A stretch of 64,000 nucleotides of DNA from CAYYTU01 sp964474655 (lineage in GTDB: Bacteria > Chloroflexota > Anaerolineae > B4-G1). Shown here piece after piece: positions 50,753-59,020 of the stretch (position 1 is its first letter; the number at the start of each line of letters is the position of its first letter). The notes below the pieces were generated by a model that saw nothing but the letters and a program-made list of their open reading frames with translations, was not told the origin of the DNA and did not search any database. The stretch spans positions 1-64,000 of the forward strand of contig CAYYTU010000011.1 in the NCBI GenBank assembly GCA_964474655.1, in the 5' to 3' direction. A program made the position numbers and the translations under genes.

Positions 50753-51764
50753 AGTTCCGACGCTGGCGATCCAGACTGACGCGAAGCGCGGACAGGAGAT
50801 GCCTCTCGGCTTCCTCCAGTGGGCCGAGAAGGCGACAGCCAGCAGCCAGAGCGTGTCCACCGCCACCGAACGCGAGCGCCACCTCCGTGACGTCGAAACC
50901 TGGTTCGGCCCGCATACTGACATCGACGTCGCCATCGTCCCGCTCGGCAAAGACGACGGAAACGTCAGCGCCGTCGGCACTGAGGAGGAAATTGGTCAGC
51001 CCTGCGTTACTGTTGCCTCGATAGCCGGCCTCACGCCGCTCCGCCAGCATGATACTGGTCCAGATCACCCCATCAGCGATGTGTACGTGCCTCAGCGCAG
51101 CCGCCCACAAGCGGATTGCAGCAGTGGGGCGACGGTCGAGAACCCGCCGGCTGATGTCCGGCAGCGAAGCCCCGGCTTCCATCAACCGCGTCGCAGCTCC
51201 CATCACCTGGGAGGTGACGTTATTGGTGCGGAAGCCCCGCGTATCGGTCACGATACCAACCAGCAGCGCCGTGGCAATCTCGGCGTCCAGCGAGACACCC
51301 ATATGCTCCAACAACCGCAACACGACCTCGGCGGTGGAGGATGCTTCTGGATCCACGAGGTCGACGTCCCCGAAGCCCTCATTGGTGATATGATGGTCGA
51401 TGTTGATCAAGGGGCGGTCCTCGACGTTGAGAAGGTTCGCGAATTCGCCCAGCCGATCGGGAGCAGAGCAATCGAGCGTGATTACCAGATCGCAACGGGT
51501 CTCTACGTGATGGACGACGTGCTCAACGGCGGGAATAAAACCGAAGTGAGAGGGGATGGCACTCGAACAAGCTGCTACAACGTCCAGCCTCATCTGCCGC
51601 ATGGCCAAAAACAGGCCGATCATACTGCCGATAGCGTCTCCGTCGGGATCGACGTGACAGACCAACAGTGGATGATGCGACGAACGAATGAGTCGGCTAA
51701 CGCGTTTCAGAGTCTTCTTCTTTCTCTGCTGTTTCTTCGTCTTCTTCACCAAGCCCCAAGTCAT
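50745..51764 (-). CDS. nrnA: DHH family phosphoesterase NrnA-like
   Basis: 339 residues. The DHH domain shows VCHVDPDGDAIGSMIGL, VITLDCSAPDR and NIDHHITN. The DHHA1 domain ends in AFGGGGHALAAGC. Such proteins degrade nanoRNA and dephosphorylate pAp, and the usual place between rbfA and truB is kept. The start is uncertain: TTG 51767, ATG 51764 and GTG 51749 are all inside rbfA, giving a long overlap of 50-70 bp. The N-terminus is strongly basic. Confidence 0.9.
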   Translation of the reverse strand: MTWGLVKKTKKQQRKKKTLKRVSRLIRSSHHPLLVCHVDPDGDAIGSMIGLFLAMRQMRLDVVAACSSAIPSHFGFIPAVEHVVHHVETRCDLVITLDCSAPDRLGEFANLLNVEDRPLINIDHHITNEGFGDVDLVDPEASSTAEVVLRLLEHMGVSLDAEIATALLVGIVTDTRGFRTNNVTSQVMGAATRLMEAGASLPDISRRVLDRRPTAAIRLWAAALRHVHIADGVIWTSIMLAERREAGYRGNSNAGLTNFLLSADGADVSVVFAERDDGDVDVSMRAEPGFDVTEVALAFGGGGHALAAGCRLLGPLEEAERHLLSALRVSLDRQRRNYA

Positions 51765-52089
51765 CAAGGATATTGGCGATGCGCTCGCCGCGCTTCAGGG
51801 AAGGGTCATAATGAAAGAGCAGCTCAGGGGTGTTTCGCAAATCCAGGCGGCTGCCCAGCTCGCGCCGCAGCCATCCGGCGGCGCTCTTAAGGCCTGCCTC
51901 GGCCTCCGCTCGTTCTTCTTCGCCGCCCAGCACGCTGAAATGAACATCGGCCCGCGAAGCATCCCCTGTCACTTGTACGTCGGTGATCGTGACCATCTCC
52001 ACCCGCGGATCCTTGACTTTACGCTCCAACAGGCTGGTCACATGGAACTGGATCAATTCAGAAATTCGCTGGCGATATTTTCTACCCAT
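51697..52089 (-). CDS. rbfA: 30S ribosome-binding factor RbfA
   Basis: 130 residues. The KH-like fold is visible in RKYRQRISELIQFHVTSLL, VKDPRVEMVTITDVQVTGD and ADVHFSVLG, then LRNTPELLFHYDPSLKRGERI. A short acidic tail ends the protein. RbfA acts in late 16S rRNA maturation. It lies 34 bp downstream of infB, as in most bacteria. Confidence 0.95.
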   Translation of the reverse strand: MGRKYRQRISELIQFHVTSLLERKVKDPRVEMVTITDVQVTGDASRADVHFSVLGGEEERAEAEAGLKSAAGWLRRELGSRLDLRNTPELLFHYDPSLKRGERIANILDDLGLGEEDEETAEKEEDSETR

Positions 52090-52123
52090 AGTAATTTATC
52101 ACCCCATGCTGGTCTGTTACCAT

Positions 52124-53929
52124 CTACACCGGCTTCTGCTCTTGTCTAACGTAGAACTGAATGGTATCACCAACTTCGAAGGCCTCAAAGCCGCCCACGC
52201 CCACGCCGCACTCAAATCCTTTCCGCACCTCGCGCACGTCCTGCTCATACCGTTTGAGTGAGGTGACAGGGCCGTCGTGAAGTTCATGACCATCCCGAAT
52301 GACGCGAGCTCGCGCATTGCGCCGCGCCTCGCCCTCCTGGATGTAGCAGCCGGCTATCGTCCCCACATCGGAGATGTGGAAGGTGGCACGCACCTCGGCC
52401 TCGCCGATCGTCACGTCAGCGTATGTGGGCTCCAGCAAGCCCTTAAGCGCCTTATCGACGTCCTCAATCAGCTTATAGATGATGTCATAGGTGCGAATGT
52501 CGACCCCCTCGCTTTCCGCCAGACGGCGCGCGGCCGGGTCAGGAGAGACCTGGAAGCCAATGATAATGGCCTCCGAGGCGATAGCCAGATTGACGTCCGA
52601 TTTGCCGATCGTGCCGGCGGCGGCGTGCAGGATGTTGACCTTCAGCTCCTCGTCGCCCAAGTTCTCCAACGAGTTGAGGATCGGCTCAATCGAGCCCTGC
52701 ACATCGGTCTTGAGGATCAAGTTGAGCTCCTTGGCCTTACCAGCCTGGATGCGGCTGGCGAACTCGGCCAGCGTGAAGGCCTCCGAGGGAGTTGCTCTCC
52801 TGACCTGACGTTCCTCTTCGCGTTCCTCGACAATCTCCCTGGCAGTGGAGATATCGGGCACTACCTCAAAGACCTCCCCGGCAGCGGGCACGTCAGAAAG
52901 CCCAAGCAGCAGAACCGGCATCGAGGGCAGTGCTTCCTCGACAGGATTCCCGTCCTCGTCGATCATCTGGCGCACGCGCCCGTAGGCTAAGCCGGCAACG
53001 ATATTATCCCCCACGTGCAAAGTTCCGTTCTGGACCAGGACCGTGGCGGTCGAACCACGCGCACAATCCAGGCAGCCCTCCAACACGGTTCCCATCGCCG
53101 GGGAGTTCGGGTTGGCCTTAATCTCCACTGTCTCCGCCACGAGAAGGATTCCATCCAGCAGATCCTCCAATCCCTTCTTCTGCTTGGCCGAGACCGGGAT
53201 GCACAACGTGTCTCCCCCCCAATCGTCGGGGATGAGATCGTGCTCGGAAAGCTGCTGCTTGGCCTTCTCCGGTTGAGCGGTACGGAGGTCCATCTTATTC
53301 AGGGCTACCACAATGGGCACCTGGGCCGCGCGGGCGTGGTTAATGGCCTCGACGGTCTGCGGCATGACGCCATCATCGGCGGCCACCACCAGCACGGCGA
53401 TGTCGGTGGTATGCGCGCCACGAGCCCGCATAGCGGTGAAAGCTTCGTGTCCTGGGGTGTCGATGAACGTGATCGTCTGCCCTTCATGCTCGACTTGGTA
53501 AGCGCCAATGTGCTGAGTGATGCCCCCGGCCTCTGAGGCCTGAACTTCGGTGCGGCGAATGGCATCAAGCAGCGAGGTCTTGCCGTGGTCAACATGTCCC
53601 AGGGTGGTGACGACCGGTGGACGTGGCACCAGATTGGCGGGGTCTTCGTCGGCGTAAAAACGCTCCCAGAGCGGCGTTGGCCCTTCTTCTACCTCTTCCT
53701 CGGGCGCAGATACGGATTCCTGGCGCGCCTCGAACCCCATCTCCTCAGCCACGATGGCGGCAGTCTCGTAGTCGATCTCTTGATTGATGTTGGCCATCAC
53801 GCCTGCGCCCATCAGCTCCTTGATAACGTCAATGGGGCTGACGCCCATTAAATCGGCCAACTGACGCACAGTCAGGAATTTTGGAATCTCGACAATGCGT
53901 TCTTCTTGTACTTTTGCCTTCTCACTCAT
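52124..53929 (-). CDS. infB: Translation initiation factor IF-2
   Basis: 601-residue IF-2 with a very short N-terminal region: one IF2_N segment (VRQLADLMGVSPIDVIKELM), then directly the G domain with LGHVDHGKTSLLDAIR, DTPGHEAF and NKMD. Domains II to IV follow, with the fMet-tRNA-binding C2 domain ending CGVGVGGFEAFEVGD. It delivers initiator tRNA to the 30S subunit. ATG 53929 follows AGAGGG at good spacing; an ATG 8 codons upstream lacks a site. A 475-bp gap with palindromic repeats separates it from rnpM. Confidence 0.96.
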   Translation of the reverse strand: MSEKAKVQEERIVEIPKFLTVRQLADLMGVSPIDVIKELMGAGVMANINQEIDYETAAIVAEEMGFEARQESVSAPEEEVEEGPTPLWERFYADEDPANLVPRPPVVTTLGHVDHGKTSLLDAIRRTEVQASEAGGITQHIGAYQVEHEGQTITFIDTPGHEAFTAMRARGAHTTDIAVLVVAADDGVMPQTVEAINHARAAQVPIVVALNKMDLRTAQPEKAKQQLSEHDLIPDDWGGDTLCIPVSAKQKKGLEDLLDGILLVAETVEIKANPNSPAMGTVLEGCLDCARGSTATVLVQNGTLHVGDNIVAGLAYGRVRQMIDEDGNPVEEALPSMPVLLLGLSDVPAAGEVFEVVPDISTAREIVEEREEERQVRRATPSEAFTLAEFASRIQAGKAKELNLILKTDVQGSIEPILNSLENLGDEELKVNILHAAAGTIGKSDVNLAIASEAIIIGFQVSPDPAARRLAESEGVDIRTYDIIYKLIEDVDKALKGLLEPTYADVTIGEAEVRATFHISDVGTIAGCYIQEGEARRNARARVIRDGHELHDGPVTSLKRYEQDVREVRKGFECGVGVGGFEAFEVGDTIQFYVRQEQKPV

Positions 53930-54040
53930 CTCCACCCTCTCTTTGTCACTCACTACACTCGTTGTTCAACTCACCTGGGGCATACTGATCCGAACATATG
54001 GACCTAAACAGACTCGGGCCCCCCGAGGTGTTAAAAACTC

Positions 54041-54202
54041 GTAACCGTTCAGATGGTTATGCTTTTTTCACCGCGGAGGGCGCAGAGATCGCTGAGACAG
54101 GCTTTTTTCAAAATTTTGACCAGCTTGACAAAGCTTTTCCTTCAGTTTCTCTGCGCTCTCTGCGTCCTCGGCGGTTATATCGACCGCTACCTGAACGGTT
54201 AC
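54041..54202. mobile_element. MITE-like palindromic element
   Basis: Perfect 12-bp terminal inverted repeats GTAACCGTTCAG (54041-54052) and CTGAACGGTTAC (54191-54202). Flanks carry AAAAACT on both sides, a possible 7-bp target duplication, with one extra base at the left end. Subterminal arms pair CACCGCGGAGGGCGCAGAG with CTCTGCGTCCTCGGCGGT. The inner sequence matches the widespread extragenic 'CTCTGCG..CCTCGGCGG' repeat type. No transposase is encoded. Confidence 0.6.
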
Positions 54203-54214
54203 AAAAACTTTAAG

Positions 54215-54345
54215 CTCTTTGGGATTTCGCGTGGTCGATAGTTTGAGATTGCTCAGCGGGGGTGTCTCATCCCCGTACCTGGGGCCGAATTAATCCTGAA
54301 GCCAAGGTTACAAACCCGCCCTGAGCACCACGCAAAGTCCCAGAG
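54215..54345. repeat. Second palindromic repeat
   Basis: CTCTTTGGGATTTCGCGTGG (54215-54234) pairs with CCACGCAAAGTCCCAGAG (54328-54345) with a few mismatches. GCTCAG also occurs in inverted form inside. Flanking AAACTTTA occurs on both sides (54205 and about 54350). Confidence 0.5.
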
Positions 54346-54404
54346 AACAAACTTTAGAAGATTGTGTACGGATCAGTAAAACAATCCAGCAGACTGCCGA
54401 TCAG

Positions 54405-54722
54405 TCATTCAGTCGCAGAACCATCCAGCGTTTCATCTTGAGGCAGATCGTCCGCATACTCCCGCAGTCGTGCCTTGATCTCGGACGTCAATTGCTTCCG
54501 CAGAGCGCGTCCCAGGCGATCTTTCTGCAACGCTAACTCCCAGCAGGACCGTTTGGCGCAAAGATATGCCCCTCTCCCACTCCGCTTGCCGGTCGGATCA
54601 ATCACCACCTCGCCTTCAGGCGTGCGCACGATGCGAATCAACATGCGCTTGGGGTGGACCGTACGACAGGCGATGCAAGTCCGCCGCGGAATATGTTTCT
54701 GCCGTCCAGATCGCTTGCCCAT
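54405..54722 (-). CDS. rnpM: RNase P modulator RnpM (YlxR family, DUF448)
   Basis: 105 residues. HIPRRTCIACRTVHPKRMLIRI and GRGAYLCAKRSCWELAL are the YlxR signatures. The Bacillus homologue binds RNase P RNA and inhibits the enzyme. The start lies four bases after the nusA stop, the standard nusA-ylxR-infB order. The C-terminus is acidic and longer than usual. Confidence 0.92.
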   Translation of the reverse strand: MGKRSGRQKHIPRRTCIACRTVHPKRMLIRIVRTPEGEVVIDPTGKRSGRGAYLCAKRSCWELALQKDRLGRALRKQLTSEIKARLREYADDLPQDETLDGSATE

Positions 54723-54726
54723 CGGG

Positions 54727-56859
54727 CTAATAATCCAGGAACTCTTGCCAGTCCTCGTCCTCTCGCTTGCGTCGGCGACGCGGAATCAGCTCGCCGGTCT
54801 CTTCGTCGTAGACGAGCTGGACGCGGCGACCGCGCTCGCGCTTGAGCTTGTCCTCGCGACCAATCGGCTCTTCATCCCCCTCGAATAAAATGAATTCTTC
54901 TTCCTCTTCTTGAGCTTCTTCAGCCTCTCCAGCATCTTCAGCCTCTTCGACTGCTTCGTCCACTGCCTCAGACGCCTCGGCTGGAGCGCCCTCTGGAGCC
55001 GCGGCCACTGACTCTGCTATGTCCTCTGCCGCTATTACCTCTTCGGCCTCTTCTTCCTCTGCGACTTCCTCGACATCATCCGTCGGTTCAGCCTCAGCGA
55101 CGGCCTCGCCGGCCTCCGGTTCTTCGATAGCGGTCTCTTCCGGAGCTTCTTCTTCCAGGCCTTTCTCTACCTCTACGATCTCTTCTTCTGCGACCGGCTC
55201 AGCGACCTCACCCGCAACGACGGGCTTCACCGCTTCGGCTGCTTCCTCAGCCACCTCGGCCTCGGGCGCTACTTCTATCTCCGCCTCGGTCTGCTCGACC
55301 ACCTCTTCGGTCTTGGTGGCGATCTTTTGTACAGACGGCAGATCAAGGGCCTTAATGCTCTCTTTGATGGAACTTACCGTCTTGGGGCCCAACCCCTTCA
55401 GATCCAGCAACCCCTCATCACCGTCAATGGTCAGCCGCTCCATAATCTGGCCCACATTTTCAAGATCGAGCTTCTCCAGGCGAGCCAGGGCCCGAGCGCT
55501 GACGTCGAGCTCGGTGACCGGCGTCTCGTAGGCCTGAGGGATAATCATCTCGCGGGCTTTCTCGATCGCGACCTGACGCACCTTCTCCTGGGCCTCACGG
55601 TGCTCCCGCTTGGCCTTGCGGATAGAAGCGTAATGGCGCCACACCGCCTCGATCACCTGGCGCATTGCAAGCAGCTCATCGCTGCTGTAAGGGCTGTCCT
55701 CCTCTTCCTCGTGAACTTGTAAGATGTTGGCCACCCGAGGAAGCAGGTCGGCTGCCGGGCCCATTGAAGGCAGGACATCGGGGTCCTCATTCACTCGCTC
55801 CATAGCCCAGGAAGCCGCCTCGGTCACGCCCTGGATGTCAATACGATGATCGCTCAGCTTGGCCGCCAGCCGGGCATTCTGCCCGGAGCGCCCAATTGCC
55901 AACGAGAGTTGATCGTCGGGCACCACGACGCTGGCCGACTTTCGCCCGTCGGGATCTTCGTCCAGCTGGACACTCAGCACCTTGGCCGGGCTGAGTGCCT
56001 TGGCGATAAAAGTGCCCATATCAGGACTCCACTCAATGACATCGATCTTCTCTCCGCCGAGCTCGTTCACGATCGACTTGATCCGCACGCCACGCATACC
56101 CACGCAGGCGCCGACCGGGTCCACACCCGGTTGGCGAGCGATGACTGCTACCTTGGATCGAGAGCCGGCCTCGCGGGCGATGGCTTTGATCTCCACCGAG
56201 CCGTTGAATATCTCCGGTACCTCCAGCTCCAACAAGCGGCGCAACATCTTGGGATGGCTGCGGGAAAGAACGATCTTGGGGCCGCGGTTCGTGTTGCGCA
56301 CCTCCAGCACGTAAGCGCGCAAGCGTTGGTGAATGTGATACCGTTCGCCAGGCACTTGCTGGCTGCGCGGCAGAATCGCCTCTGCGCTACCCAGGTTCAG
56401 CAAGACAACGTTAGAGCGGACGCTCTGAACGGTGCCGTGGACAATCTCGCCCTCCTGCTCGACGTAATGCTCGTACTGAGCGTCGCGCTCGGCCTCCCGA
56501 ATCCGCTGTAGAATGACCTGCTTGGCGGTCTGGGCTGCAATGCGGCCAAAATCGTCTGGCGTGTCGTCGATGACCAGGCTATCCCCGAGCTCAGCATCGG
56601 GTTTGATTTCCCGCGCATCCTCCAAATCAATCTCATATTCCGAGTCACTCACATCCTCGACCACAGTTTTCTCTATAAAAACACTGACCTCACCGGTGCT
56701 GGGATCAATTTTAGCTGTGACGTTGTCCGTATCGTCAATATCGACGTTGCGGCGATAGGCCGATACCAGAGCAGATTCGACCGCACTCAGCACGATCTCT
56801 CGGGGTAATCCGCGATCGCTACAAACCTCGTTAAACGCCAACAAAAATTCCGATTTCAT
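54727..56859 (-). CDS. nusA: Transcription termination/antitermination protein NusA, with long acidic C-terminus
   Basis: 710 residues, against 350-500 for most NusA. The N-terminal RNA-polymerase-binding domain (1-125) starts MKSEFLLAFNEVC. The S1 domain (about 135-200) has GEIVHGTVQSVRSNVVLLNL. Two KH domains follow (VGACVGMRGVRIKSIVNELG and LSLAIGRSGQNARLAAKL). A helix-hairpin-helix region (about 460-510) has LDLKGLGPKTVSSIKESIK. About 150 residues of Glu/Ala-rich sequence then lead to a basic C-terminal peptide (RGRRVQLVYDEETGELIPRR). ATG 56859 follows GGGAGAAGG. It heads the operon; rimP is missing upstream. Confidence 0.94.
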   Translation of the reverse strand: MKSEFLLAFNEVCSDRGLPREIVLSAVESALVSAYRRNVDIDDTDNVTAKIDPSTGEVSVFIEKTVVEDVSDSEYEIDLEDAREIKPDAELGDSLVIDDTPDDFGRIAAQTAKQVILQRIREAERDAQYEHYVEQEGEIVHGTVQSVRSNVVLLNLGSAEAILPRSQQVPGERYHIHQRLRAYVLEVRNTNRGPKIVLSRSHPKMLRRLLELEVPEIFNGSVEIKAIAREAGSRSKVAVIARQPGVDPVGACVGMRGVRIKSIVNELGGEKIDVIEWSPDMGTFIAKALSPAKVLSVQLDEDPDGRKSASVVVPDDQLSLAIGRSGQNARLAAKLSDHRIDIQGVTEAASWAMERVNEDPDVLPSMGPAADLLPRVANILQVHEEEEDSPYSSDELLAMRQVIEAVWRHYASIRKAKREHREAQEKVRQVAIEKAREMIIPQAYETPVTELDVSARALARLEKLDLENVGQIMERLTIDGDEGLLDLKGLGPKTVSSIKESIKALDLPSVQKIATKTEEVVEQTEAEIEVAPEAEVAEEAAEAVKPVVAGEVAEPVAEEEIVEVEKGLEEEAPEETAIEEPEAGEAVAEAEPTDDVEEVAEEEEAEEVIAAEDIAESVAAAPEGAPAEASEAVDEAVEEAEDAGEAEEAQEEEEEFILFEGDEEPIGREDKLKRERGRRVQLVYDEETGELIPRRRRKREDEDWQEFLDY

Positions 56860-56910
56860 CGCCCTTCTCCCACCAAACCAACCCCACTCTCTTATCCACA
56901 CACACTTGAA

Positions 56911-57005
56911 ACCGCCGAGTGTTTTCTCTCCGGCAATACAGAGCCGAAACTCGGCGGGTCAGCTTGCTTTAGCCTAATATGAAGAAAAGTGGGACTTGCC
57001 CACTT
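56911..57005 (-). promoter_or_regulatory. Structured nusA leader with two hairpins
   Basis: Minus-strand AAGTGGG (57005-56999) pairs with CCCACTT (56993-56987) and is followed by TTCTTC, an attenuator-like shape about 20 nt after the predicted mRNA start. Further on, 56911-56920 pairs with 56949-56959 (ACCGCCGAGT). NusA autoregulation through the leader is inferred. Confidence 0.4.
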
Positions 57006-57030
57006 CTCTCGACGCGCCTATGCAAGTGGT

Positions 57031-57059
57031 ATTATAACACAGGCGGGTCCAACCTGCAA
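57031..57059 (-). promoter_or_regulatory. Promoter of the nusA operon
   Basis: Minus-strand TTGCAG (57054-57059), 17-bp spacer, perfect TATAAT (57031-57036). The predicted leader is about 165 nt. Confidence 0.75.
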
Positions 57060-57088
57060 GTTTACGTCCCGAAATCAGGGTTTATCGT

Positions 57089-57236
57089 CTTCCAAGTGGA
57101 ACGCGCCTTCGCTTTGAACTCAGCGAGAAACGTCAAAACCAGAATGCGCCAGCTCCCCGGCTGACGTTTTCGTAAGTGCGCTGCACCTCTGGTTCGAAGA
57201 TGATAAACCCTGCCCGAAATGTGCGCCGTCTTGACA
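57089..57236 (+). repeat. Intergenic repeat, copy B (upstream of nitrilase gene)
   Basis: Plus-strand counterpart of 36600-36753. The 26-bp perfect core is at 57182-57207, and similarity extends on both sides to the TTGACA at 57231. Together with the nusA leader and promoter it fills the 498-bp gap between nusA and the nitrilase gene. Confidence 0.75.
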
Positions 57237-57259
57237 TCCCCAGCCCATTGTGTTATCCT
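57231..57259 (+). promoter_or_regulatory. Promoter of the nitrilase-family gene
   Basis: TTGACA (57231-57236), 17-bp spacer, TATCCT (57254-57259) with extended TG at 57251-57252. Confidence 0.65.
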
Positions 57260-57293
57260 CAGTAAGCACTCAATACTAAGGACGGAAAGGCTA

Positions 57294-57365
57294 ATGGCAT
57301 GCCCGGAAGATGTGATCTTTATGATGACAACAACCACACATCCCTCACCGCCTTCAAATGAGTGA
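57294..57365 (+). CDS. Possible 23-residue upstream ORF coupled to the nitrilase gene
   Basis: ATG 57294, three bases after GGAAAGG, opens an ORF encoding MACPEDVIFMMTTTT and more, ending with TGA 57363-57365, eight bases past the A of the nitrilase ATG. The nitrilase gene has no ribosome binding site of its own, so re-initiation after this ORF would explain its translation. No family similarity is seen; the case is positional. Confidence 0.35.
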   Translation: MACPEDVIFMMTTTTHPSPPSNE

Positions 57366-58161
57366 TCCACGCTTTTTGACTCTTGCCCTGGCTCAAATGG
57401 ATATCCAAACGGGCCATCCAGAGGCAAACCTGGCCCAGGCTCGTGAGTTCGCCGCTCAGGCCCAAAAAGCCGAGGCCAACTTGCTGCTGTTGCCCGAGCT
57501 CTGGCTCCACGGCTACGACCTGGAACGGGCCGAGCAGTGGGCAACCCCGCGGGGAGAAGGCGGCTTTGCCGCGATGGCCACGATGGCGCAGATGTTCGAT
57601 CTGCACATCGTCGGATCGCTGCTAGAGCGACACGCTGGCGGCATCTCCAATACCGCCGTGCTCTTTGGGCCCACGGGTGAACCATTGGGCGCTTACCGCA
57701 AAGTCCACCTCTTCCGCCCTATGCAGGAGCACCAGTATTTGACTCCGGGCGATCATCTCACGCTCTGCCCGACGCCCTGGGGGCCGACCGGGCTTTCGAT
57801 CTGTTACGATCTGCGCTTCCCTGAGCTCTACCGCACGCTGGCACTGGCCGGCGCTCGGCTCGTTGTCGTGCCAGCTCAGTGGCCGGTGCCCCGGCTCGAC
57901 GCGTGGCTGTTGCTGGCCCGCGCTCGCGCCGTGGAGAACGAACTGATCGTCGCAGCCTGCAACCGCGTCGGCGTCAACGAAAACGTGACGTTCCCAGGCC
58001 AGTCGCTCGTGGTGGGACCGCTGGGGGAGACGCTGGCGCAAGCAGACGATCAAGAGCGTCTGTTGATCACGCGAGCCGACCTTAAGGAGATTCGCAAGGC
58101 GCGGCGCTACCTCACGGTTTATGAGGATCGCCGCCCAGAGGCTTATCACCTGGAAGAGTAG
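57358..58161 (+). CDS. Carbon-nitrogen hydrolase (nitrilase/omega-amidase-like)
   Basis: 267 residues. The catalytic triad is visible: Glu in LLLLPELWL, Lys in AYRKVHLF and Cys in GLSICYDLRFPELYR. A second conserved Glu lies in RARAVENELIVAACNRVG. The closest groups are Nit2/YafV omega-amidases, which hydrolyse 2-oxoglutaramate-type amides. The substrate is not determinable. No Shine-Dalgarno sequence precedes ATG 57358. A terminator begins at the stop codon. Confidence 0.88.
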   Translation: MSDPRFLTLALAQMDIQTGHPEANLAQAREFAAQAQKAEANLLLLPELWLHGYDLERAEQWATPRGEGGFAAMATMAQMFDLHIVGSLLERHAGGISNTAVLFGPTGEPLGAYRKVHLFRPMQEHQYLTPGDHLTLCPTPWGPTGLSICYDLRFPELYRTLALAGARLVVVPAQWPVPRLDAWLLLARARAVENELIVAACNRVGVNENVTFPGQSLVVGPLGETLAQADDQERLLITRADLKEIRKARRYLTVYEDRRPEAYHLEE

Positions 58162-58187
58162 ATGATGTCTCATCTACTCTTTTTTCT
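58155..58187 (+). terminator. Intrinsic terminator overlapping the nitrilase stop codon
   Basis: AGAGTAGATGA (58155-58165) pairs perfectly with TCATCTACTCT (58170-58180) around a 4-base loop, followed by TTTTTCTTT. The TAG stop lies within the left arm. Confidence 0.85.
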
Positions 58188-58207
58188 TTGACGAAAGGGA
58201 GACGGTT

Positions 58208-59020
58208 TTGAACGACGATCTAATGCTCGAAACGGCGATTGAGATTGCGCGGGAAGCCGGCGCCATCGTGCGCGATGATTTCCCGCGGGCCGGGCTTGAC
58301 CACGTGCACTTCAAGGGCGCGGTCAATCCGGTCACCGAGACGGACACCGCCGCCGAGTCGCTGATCCTGGAGCGCTTGAGGGAGGCCTTTCCCGACCATC
58401 GCATCCTGGCCGAGGAGAGCGGCGGTGATGAGTGGCGCGAGACCAGTTCGCCCATCTGGCTGATCGATCCGCTGGACGGCACCAACAACTTCGCCCACGG
58501 CTTCCCGCACGTCGGCGTCTCGTTGGTGCTGCTGGCGGATGGAAAGCCGGTAGTAGGCGTGATCTACGATCCGCTGCGCGACGAGCTCTTCTCCGCTGCC
58601 GCCGAACAGGGTAGCTACCTCAACGGTGAACCGATTCACGTCTCCGGCGTCGATGAACTGGCGGACGCTTTTCTCGCCACCGGCTTCCCCTACGACCGCC
58701 GCACAGCCGAGGACAACAACGTTGAGCGCCTCGATCATTTCTTGCGACGCAGTCAGGGGGTACGACGGGCCGGAGCGGCCGTGCTCGATCTGGCCTACGT
58801 GGCCTGCGGGCGTCTGGACGGCTTCTGGGAGATTCGGCTCCACCCCTGGGATGTGGCGGGCGGGATCTTGCTGGTGCGGGAGGCCGGCGGCGCGGTGACC
58901 GATTTCGAGCGCAACTCCGATTGCCTCTCCGGCGAGCAGATCGTGGCTTCCAACGGTCAGCTGCACGGGCAAATGGTGCGCGTGATCCAGGAGGGCCAGG
59001 CAGCGCCGCGCCCAACATAG
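58208..59020 (+). CDS. Inositol monophosphatase family protein
   Basis: 270 residues. Metal-site motifs are PVTETDTAAE, ILAEESGG, WLIDPLDGTNNFAHGFP and HPWDVAGGILLVREAGG, as in SuhB/IMPase and related sugar phosphatases. It would dephosphorylate inositol-1-phosphate or a similar substrate with Mg2+. The start is TTG 58208, after AAAGGGAGA; ATG 58223 is an alternative. It follows the nitrilase terminator, and its own promoter is not evident. Confidence 0.88.
   Translation: MNDDLMLETAIEIAREAGAIVRDDFPRAGLDHVHFKGAVNPVTETDTAAESLILERLREAFPDHRILAEESGGDEWRETSSPIWLIDPLDGTNNFAHGFPHVGVSLVLLADGKPVVGVIYDPLRDELFSAAAEQGSYLNGEPIHVSGVDELADAFLATGFPYDRRTAEDNNVERLDHFLRRSQGVRRAGAAVLDLAYVACGRLDGFWEIRLHPWDVAGGILLVREAGGAVTDFERNSDCLSGEQIVASNGQLHGQMVRVIQEGQAAPRPT

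Larger units (their letters stand above)
53930..54404. other. Gene-free insertion in the nusA operon, two palindromic elements
   Basis: 475 bp between rnpM and infB. It holds a transposon-like palindrome (54041-54202) and a second inverted repeat (54215-54345). Small ORFs across it encode low-complexity peptides that come from the palindromes themselves. No promoter or terminator is clear. Confidence 0.7.

Noticed and set aside
53998..54241. Two 60-70 codon ORFs between infB and rnpM
   Set aside because: They are produced by the palindromic repeat (peptides such as FFTAEGAEIAET). The same kind of peptide arises wherever this repeat family occurs. No ribosome binding site is present.
57182..57207. 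GGTTCGA-containing core as a tRNA T-loop
   Set aside because: No acceptor stem, anticodon arm or CCA-compatible end can be folded around it in either copy.
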